DNA of 26,819 nucleotides from Candidatus Margulisiibacteriota bacterium (GTDB taxonomy: Bacteria > Margulisbacteria > Termititenacia > Termititenacales > Termititenacaceae): NCBI GenBank assembly GCA_031279305.1, contig JAITIS010000097.1:1-26819 (forward strand), read 5' to 3'. The stretch's first letter is position 1. Each line of letters opens with the position of its first letter. Shown here piece by piece: positions 21,959 to 26,819 of this stretch. A program made the translations under genes and the position numbers. A model generated the notes under the pieces. That model saw only the letters and a list, made by a program, of their open reading frames with translations. It did not search any database and had not been told where the DNA came from.

Positions 21959-22177
21959 TTTTTGCTCCTTTGACCAATGGCCTAAATTTCGTTTTTATGC
22001 TCAATAGAGATGAAAACAGCAAAAAAGATACCAACTCCAAAACTTGGCATTTTTTTAGGAAGTTGCTTGGCGGCCAAGCTCGTGTGCATAGCAGGCGAGG
22101 AAATCCCGGCGCGCAAGAAAAACGCGCGGAGGGCATTTTTTCGGAAACAATTTGGCGCGGTGAGGATTAAACTAAAG
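21959..22177. other. Intergenic region between rarA and the pilus-type cluster, with a degenerate direct repeat
   Basis: No supported gene lies here. GGCATTTTTTTAGGAAG begins a degenerate repeat at 22046-22073 that recurs at 22132-22160 (both end in TTGGCG-G), about 86 bases apart. Between them CGCGC (22110-22114) can pair with GCGCG (22124-22128). On the minus strand each repeat ends in AAAAAAATGCC, opening short frames; the nearer encodes 22 hydrophobic residues (22050-21982) without a ribosome site. An untranslated leader or small RNA is possible. Confidence 0.4.
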
Positions 22178-23443
22178 TTATTCTTTCAGCCATTTCAGCC
22201 AGTCGCGGATTTTCTTTTCGTAGCCGCGGTCGGTCGGTTCGTAATACTGGCGATCTTCCGGCAGATATTTTAAGTTTTTGGCGTAACCTTTAGGCTGATC
22301 GTGCGCGTATTTATAACCCGATCCTTTGCCTTTTTCTTTTTCCTGTTCGTACACGGCGTTGAGCAAATGTTTGGGCACGGCAAAATCAACGCCGCTTTGG
22401 ATATCGCCCAGCGCTCTCTCTATGGCCAGATACGAGGCATTGCTTTTGGGCGCGGCGGCCACATAGACAGCCGCCTGCGCCAGCGTAATGCGCGCTTCTG
22501 GATAACCGATCTCGGCGACGGTGGTCAGCGCCGCGTTGGCGATGAGCAAAGCCAGCGGGTCGGCGTTGCCCACATCCTCGGAGGCGCAGATGACTATGCG
22601 TCTGGCGATGAACCGCGGATCTTCTCCTGCGTAAACCATTTTGGCCAGCCAGTAAACCGCGGCGTTAGGGTCGGAGCCGCGCATAGATTTAATGAACGCC
22701 GAGATGATGTCGTAATGCGCCGATTCATCGTAAACCACCTGTTTTTTTTGGATTGACTCTTCGATGATTTCCAAAGTCAGGATGACTTTGTTATTTTTTT
22801 CCGGCGTGGTTAAAAGCGCCAGGTCGATCGCATTTAATATTTTGCGCGCGTCGCCGCCGGCCATCAGGACTAAATGTCTTTGCGCGTCGGCGTCCATCGT
22901 GATATTAGGATATTTACGGAGACAATTTTCGATTATCTGCAGGCTCTCCGCCTCGGTCAGCGCTTTGAATTCAAAAACCTGCGAGCGGGAAATCAGCGCC
23001 GGATTGACGCTGAAATACGGATTTTCCGTCGTGGCGCCGATGAGAATAATGACGCCGGACTCCACGTCCGGCAGCAGGGCGTCCTGCTGGGCTTTGTTGA
23101 AACGGTGTATCTCGTCCAGAAAAAGTATTGTCCGCCTTTGGTGATAGGCAAGCGTTTCTTTGGCTTTTTCGATGACTCCGCGCAGCTCCGAGACTTTGGA
23201 ATTTACGGCGTTGAGCTTGATAAAATCAGCCTGCGTTTTGCGGGCGATGAGATTGGCCAGAGCGGTTTTGCCGGTGCCGGGCGGCCCCGCGAAAATAAGC
23301 GAATTTAGTTTGTCCGCCTCGATGGCGCGTCTGAGCAGTCTGCCTTCGCCGACTATATGCTCCTGCCCGACAAATTCGCTGAAATCCTGCGGCTCCATCC
23401 GCCGGGCTAATGGCGCGCCCAGATCCGTCTTGAATAAATCCAT
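22178..23443 (-). CDS. rarA: Replication-associated recombination protein RarA (MgsA)
   Basis: This 421-residue AAA+ ATPase of the RarA/WRNIP1 family acts at stalled replication forks. It shows the family N-terminus (PLARRMEPQDFSEFVGQEHIVGEG), Walker A GPPGTGKT at 53-60, Walker B LFLDEIHRF (D110, E111), sensor 1 ATTENPYFSVNPALISRS, and the C-terminal AASEDVGNADP-like region (ICASEDVGNADPLALLIA) and PKSNASYLAIERALGD, then the KGYAKNLKYLPEDRQYYEP tail. Length is normal. A -10 box ends seven bases before the ATG, so it is probably leaderless. Confidence 0.97.
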   Translation of the reverse strand: MDLFKTDLGAPLARRMEPQDFSEFVGQEHIVGEGRLLRRAIEADKLNSLIFAGPPGTGKTALANLIARKTQADFIKLNAVNSKVSELRGVIEKAKETLAYHQRRTILFLDEIHRFNKAQQDALLPDVESGVIILIGATTENPYFSVNPALISRSQVFEFKALTEAESLQIIENCLRKYPNITMDADAQRHLVLMAGGDARKILNAIDLALLTTPEKNNKVILTLEIIEESIQKKQVVYDESAHYDIISAFIKSMRGSDPNAAVYWLAKMVYAGEDPRFIARRIVICASEDVGNADPLALLIANAALTTVAEIGYPEARITLAQAAVYVAAAPKSNASYLAIERALGDIQSGVDFAVPKHLLNAVYEQEKEKGKGSGYKYAHDQPKGYAKNLKYLPEDRQYYEPTDRGYEKKIRDWLKWLKE

Positions 23444-23450
23444 ATGAAAT

Positions 23451-23456
23451 AGTATA
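23451..23456 (-). promoter_or_regulatory. -10 box of rarA (extended, leaderless type)
   Basis: The minus strand reads TGCTATACT, an extended -10 element, with TATACT at 23456-23451. Seven bases separate it from ATG 23443, so the mRNA should start at or within a base or two of the ATG. Confidence 0.6.
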
Positions 23457-23493
23457 GCAAAAATTGCCGGTTTCCCATTCTGGTTTTTTTTAT

Positions 23494-23499
23494 TATAAT
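23494..23499 (+). promoter_or_regulatory. -10 box of the glucan phosphorylase gene
   Basis: A perfect TATAAT lies 34 bases before GTG 23534, in an A/T-rich stretch with a weak -35. The short leader carries a strong ribosome site, GGGGGGA (23522-23528), which supports the GTG start. Confidence 0.55.
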
Positions 23500-23533
23500 A
23501 AAATAGATTTTTAATTTTTTTGGGGGGATTTCA

Positions 23534-25213
23534 GTGTCTAAAATAGAGACTGCTTATTTTTCTATGGAAATTGCTTTGCGCAATGATATTCCGACTTTTT
23601 CAGGGGGGCTAGGCGTATTGGCGGGTGATACGCTTAAATCTTTTGCCGATCTGGCGGCGCCGGTCGTGGCGGTCACGCTTATTTATAATAACGGTTATTT
23701 TGTTCAGAATATCAGCAAAGACGGCGTGCAGGAAGAGTCTCTGGCCGACTGGGACCCGGCGCGGACTATGAAGCTGCTGGGGCCTAAAGTGGAGCTGTGT
23801 ATCGAGAATCATTCTGTCTGGGTGCGCGCCTGGCAGTATGACCAAAAAGGCTTGACCGGCCATATAGTGCCGGTGATTTTTTTGGACACTAATCTGGTGG
23901 AGAATTATCCGGAAGACCGGGCGATCACCCAGCAGTTGTACAGCGGAGACAATAGCATGCGTATTCATCAGGAAGTGGTTTTGGGCATCGGCGGCGCCAA
24001 AATGCTGGAGGCGCTGGGATACAGAGATCTAAAAACCTATCATATGAACGAAGGCCACGCGGCTTTTTTAACTTTTGAGCTGCTGGCGCGTCTGGATTGG
24101 AAAGACGAGGCCGTGCGGCGGCGCTGTGTTTTCACGACGCATACTCCTGTGCCCGCCGGCCACGATGAATTTGACTATGAGCTGGTGCAGCGGGTGTTGG
24201 GCGTGTACACGCCGTGGCACGTCCGCGATATAGCCGGCAGGGACCGGCTCAATATGACAGTGCTGGCGCTCAATATGAGCCGTTATGCCAATGGCGTGGC
24301 ACAGAAACACGGCGAGGTTTCACGCCGGATGTTTCCAGATTTTGACATTGACGCGATCACCAACGGAGTGCATTCCGCGACTTGGACCGCCCCGGCTTTT
24401 CAGGCGCTGTACGATAAATATATTCCGGGCTGGCGCGCCGATCCAGAAAAACTCGCCGCCGCGGATAAAATACCGGACGCGGAAATCGTGTCCGCGCATA
24501 ACGTGGAAAAAGCCAAGCTGTTAGCGTATATTCAGGAAAAAACCGGCGAAGTTTTCGCTCCGGAAATTTTGACTGTTGGTTTTGCCCGCCGGGCGGCCAC
24601 TTACAAGCGCGGCGATCTGCTTTTCACGGATCTGGAGCGGCTGGTAAATATTTGCCGGGGCAAGGCGCAGTTTGTTTTTGCCGGCAAAGCGCATCCTAGA
24701 GATATTCCCGGCAAAGAAGTCATCAGGCGCATCGTGAATATCGCTAAAAAACTGCGGCTGGAGAATAAACTTAAAGTGGTTTTTCTGGAAAATTATGATA
24801 TGGCTTTGGGCGCGCTGCTGACCGCCGGCGCGGATGCTTGGCTGAATAATCCCGTGCGTCCGCGCGAGGCTTCCGGCACTTCCGGGATGAAAGCCGCGCA
24901 CAACGCGGTGCCCAATTTCTCGGTGTTAGACGGCTGGTGGATCGAAGGCTGTGTCGAGGGTGTCACCGGCTGGTCTATCGGCCCGCCGGCCACGGAAAAT
25001 GATCTGATCGAAAACAGCAATGACGCAGATGCGCGCGACCTGTACGAAAAATTAGAAAAAGCGCTGATCCCGGCGTATTACAATGACCGCCCCCGCTGGG
25101 CATATATAATGAAAAATGCGGTGGCGAAAAATGCCAGTGTTTTTAACACGCACCGGATGTGCAAAGAATACCTGCGCAAATCCTACACGCCCAAACCCGT
25201 GGCGGTGGCGTGA
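23534..25213 (+). CDS. glgP: Alpha-glucan (glycogen) phosphorylase, short bacterial type
   Basis: This GT35 phosphorylase of 559 residues releases glucose-1-phosphate from glycogen or maltodextrin. It belongs to the short alpha-glucan phosphorylase class rather than the 800-residue GlgP class. It begins directly with AYFSMEIALRNDIPTFSGGLGVLAGD and continues with MNEGHAAFLTFELL, TTHTPVPAGHDEF and ITNGVH. The PLP-binding lysine is K453 in EASGTSGMKAAHNAVPNFSVLDGWW. The start is GTG 23534, chosen from the ribosome site and family start. It converges on the GlmU-like gene with one base between the stops. Confidence 0.95.
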   Translation: MSKIETAYFSMEIALRNDIPTFSGGLGVLAGDTLKSFADLAAPVVAVTLIYNNGYFVQNISKDGVQEESLADWDPARTMKLLGPKVELCIENHSVWVRAWQYDQKGLTGHIVPVIFLDTNLVENYPEDRAITQQLYSGDNSMRIHQEVVLGIGGAKMLEALGYRDLKTYHMNEGHAAFLTFELLARLDWKDEAVRRRCVFTTHTPVPAGHDEFDYELVQRVLGVYTPWHVRDIAGRDRLNMTVLALNMSRYANGVAQKHGEVSRRMFPDFDIDAITNGVHSATWTAPAFQALYDKYIPGWRADPEKLAAADKIPDAEIVSAHNVEKAKLLAYIQEKTGEVFAPEILTVGFARRAATYKRGDLLFTDLERLVNICRGKAQFVFAGKAHPRDIPGKEVIRRIVNIAKKLRLENKLKVVFLENYDMALGALLTAGADAWLNNPVRPREASGTSGMKAAHNAVPNFSVLDGWWIEGCVEGVTGWSIGPPATENDLIENSNDADARDLYEKLEKALIPAYYNDRPRWAYIMKNAVAKNASVFNTHRMCKEYLRKSYTPKPVAVA

Positions 25214-25214
25214 T

Positions 25215-26498
25215 TTAGTAAATAATTCTCGACACCCTGCGGTCTGCGCCGAGGCTGCCGTGCAGATGTTCGATAAGGTCGCTTTCGACTTTGGTCAATT
25301 CTACTTCGTTTAAGCCCAGCGAGTATTCCAGTCTCTCCAGCGTTTCTTTGACAGACATTTCCGCAAAGGTATCCGGGTCGATCTGCTGGATAAAACAGGG
25401 CGTGTAACGCGGCGCCGCGGCGCCGCTGGCGGTGAGCCGGCTGGCCACGCCGAGGGAACTGCCGGCCGGTATTTTGATTTGCGCGCCGATGCTGGCAAAA
25501 TCTCCGCACAAAAGCCCCAGTTTTTTCTCGCCGGACTCCACCTTGGCGCCCTGTAAATACAGCGCGGGCTCTTTACTGAATGGATCGAGCAGCTGGAGAT
25601 TAAAAGTCCGGGCTTCCAGTGCGACACAGTCAGCCAGATAAGAGGAGCGCAAAATATTATTGTCCAGAGACGAGTAACCGTGCAGGATCGAGCCGCTGAT
25701 TTCGGAATTGTTAATCGTGCAGTTAGGGCCGATAGATGAGCCGCCTAAAATCTGGCTGCCGGCGATAACCGAATATTTGCCGATATAAACCGGGCCTTCA
25801 ATGTAGGTATGCGGCTTGAGAAGGCAGCAATCGCCGATATAAACCGGGCCTTTTTCGCAGTTGATAGTGACGCCGGGCATTACCCTGGCTTTTTCGCCGA
25901 CAAAAAGTCTGTATTCGTCGAGCACCGCAGCATCGCTGTGCACCTCGCCTTTGACTATGCCCATTGGCACGACAGTCTGAAAATCCAGCGCCAGCTGTTC
26001 GCCGCAGACATTAAGAATATCCCAAGGATATTCAACCAGCCCGGCTTTGCTGTGCGCCACCTCTGTTTTGTTGCGCAGAGCGTTTAACAAGCGGCGGGAA
26101 GACAGAGCATCGTCCAAAATATCGCGCAGGATGTAAAGATTTTCCGTGTTGAGATAACCGGCGATGACCTCGTCGTCTTCGCTGATGAAAAGCCGGTCAC
26201 GCCCGTCGAGCAGCAAACCATCCCGGAATTTTGCATCGGCCAGAACCCTGCCGTTGATGATGAGACAGCCTAAGCCCGTGTTAAGATGATTTACGCCTAT
26301 GCCGGCGTGATTTTGTTTGACGATATTTTTGAGGCTCTCGCGGCAGTGCAGAGAAATATTGGCCTCGGGGAACTGCCGCGCGATCTTGGCCACCAGCGGC
26401 GAGATGCCGCAGAGGAGATCATAAACCGGCCTGAGATAAGTCAGCGGGAGAAAGTTAGCGTGTTTGTCGTCCTCAAAAATAAAAATATTGTTGATCAT
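25215..26498 (-). CDS. GlmU-like sugar nucleotidyltransferase/beta-helix protein, diverged copy
   Basis: This 427-residue protein follows the layout of the alternative GlmU family. The N-terminal domain starts IFIFEDDKHANFLPLTYLRPVYDLLCGI, and a left-handed beta-helix of hexapeptide repeats follows (GPVYIGDCCLLKPHTYIEGPVYIGKYSVIAGSQILGGSSIGPN). The family makes UDP-GlcNAc or related sugar nucleotides. In the part where the upstream paralogue has GDHTKTGIKTMLNSGTVLG, this copy has GDFASIGAQIKIPAGSSLG, and it ends with an extra segment of about 50 residues. The substrate is unknown. A GGAG ribosome site lies before ATG 26498. It starts 13 bases after the upstream gene's stop, so the two are an operon. 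Confidence 0.8.
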   Translation of the reverse strand: MINNIFIFEDDKHANFLPLTYLRPVYDLLCGISPLVAKIARQFPEANISLHCRESLKNIVKQNHAGIGVNHLNTGLGCLIINGRVLADAKFRDGLLLDGRDRLFISEDDEVIAGYLNTENLYILRDILDDALSSRRLLNALRNKTEVAHSKAGLVEYPWDILNVCGEQLALDFQTVVPMGIVKGEVHSDAAVLDEYRLFVGEKARVMPGVTINCEKGPVYIGDCCLLKPHTYIEGPVYIGKYSVIAGSQILGGSSIGPNCTINNSEISGSILHGYSSLDNNILRSSYLADCVALEARTFNLQLLDPFSKEPALYLQGAKVESGEKKLGLLCGDFASIGAQIKIPAGSSLGVASRLTASGAAAPRYTPCFIQQIDPDTFAEMSVKETLERLEYSLGLNEVELTKVESDLIEHLHGSLGADRRVSRIIY

Positions 26499-26511
26499 CG
26501 AGGCTCCGTTT

Positions 26512-26819
26512 CTATTTTTTGGTTTTTTTCAGCTTGAGCTGCTTGCGCTCTTTGTCCGTGTTCTGGAAAACCTGCCGGTAAAGATTTTCCAGCTCTTTGG
26601 GGAGAGCCAGACTCCGGCGCAGAAAAACCGCGCGCGCGGTGGCGAGCGCCTTTTCCAGCGAATATTCCTCCGGCGGCTGGCCATTGTCATTCCAGGCAAA
26701 AGACGGCAGATATTTGGGCTGAAAACCGGAGCCGAACACGTTGTTGAAACAGCCTAAAACCGTGCCGGAATTAAGCATTGTCTTAATGCCGGTCTTGGTG
26801 TGGTCGCCGATGCAGCTGC
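26512..26819 (-). CDS. GlmU-like sugar nucleotidyltransferase, C-terminal part (cut by window edge)
   Basis: The frame runs in from the right edge and ends at 26512, giving about 101 C-terminal residues. It reads SCIGDHTKTGIKTMLNSGTVLG, then CFNNVFGSGFQPKYLPSFAWNDNG and LEKALATARAVFLRRS, the characteristic end of the alternative GlmU family (beta-helix coil followed by a short helical tail). An internal ATG at 26778 is not the real start, since the homology continues upstream of it to the edge. The tail is lysine-rich (KERKQLKLKKTKK). It is the first visible gene of a two-gene unit with the diverged copy downstream. Confidence 0.82.
   Translation of the reverse strand, partial: SCIGDHTKTGIKTMLNSGTVLGCFNNVFGSGFQPKYLPSFAWNDNGQPPEEYSLEKALATARAVFLRRSLALPKELENLYRQVFQNTDKERKQLKLKKTKK

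Noticed and set aside
22101..22114. Resemblance of GAGGAAATCCCGG to the RNase P RNA core
   Set aside because: The match is short, the other conserved RNase P blocks are absent, and the region is too small.
22010..22273. Lysine/arginine-rich + strand frame of 87 codons
   Set aside because: It has no ribosome site, and its last third is antisense to the end of rarA, where the coding strand is certain.

Overview
The window reads as ordinary bacterial chromosome from an uncultivated-looking, diderm, probably anaerobic or fermentative bacterium. A secretin gene implies an outer membrane. A complete V/A-type ATPase operon with the residues of a sodium-binding rotor replaces any F-type ATPase here, and glycogen phosphorylase points to storage-glucan use. 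Coding sequence is dense, moderately GC-rich and strong in GCG/CGC/CTG codons. The combination of V-type ATPase, alternative GlmU-like proteins and a recF-dciA-gyrB-gyrA block would fit a candidate phylum such as Margulisbacteria. That placement is only a guess, because no rRNA or tRNA gene is visible.

Layout. 1-1871: the 3' end of an unidentified + strand gene, then three minus-strand genes. Two of these are paralogues carrying an EF-hand-like asparagine/aspartate loop inside a repeated module of about 75 residues; the third is an unidentified helical protein. 1880-1937: a compact divergent promoter region. 1937-8266: recF, a dciA-type helicase-loader gene with an added zinc ribbon, gyrB and gyrA, tightly packed and co-directional. 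8288-9083: a frameshifted, AT-rich GIY-YIG/DUF5655 gene that looks acquired. 9352-10518: a cysteine desulfurase. 10577-18878: a ten-gene V-type ATPase operon in the order G/H-I-K-E-C-F-A-B-(small membrane protein)-D, close to the Enterococcus hirae ntp order. 18961-19779: a secreted DUF3298-type protein. 19742-21958 (minus): a three-gene PilN-like, PilO-like and short-secretin cluster. 22178-23443 (minus): rarA. 23534-25213: glycogen/alpha-glucan phosphorylase. 25215-26819 (minus): two adjacent GlmU-like sugar nucleotidyltransferase genes, the upstream one cut by the window edge.

How it works together. recF, dciA, gyrB and gyrA form a replication/topology block. The V-ATPase operon encodes a complete rotary pump (stalk, rotor, stator, A3B3 head), most likely Na+-coupled from its proteolipid residues. 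The PilN/PilO/secretin genes look like the alignment subcomplex and outer-membrane pore of a type IV pilus or type II secretion machine whose motor genes lie elsewhere.

Most notable are: at least five promoters whose -10 box sits only 7-11 bases before the start codon, implying widespread leaderless mRNAs; the duplicated EF-hand-like gene family with a duplicated 5' leader; the four-helix membrane protein embedded in the V-ATPase operon; the stripped-down pilus-type cluster; and the GIY-YIG frameshift. I see no CRISPR array, insertion sequence, tRNA, rRNA or convincing intrinsic terminator, and no intergenic stretch longer than 300 bases.
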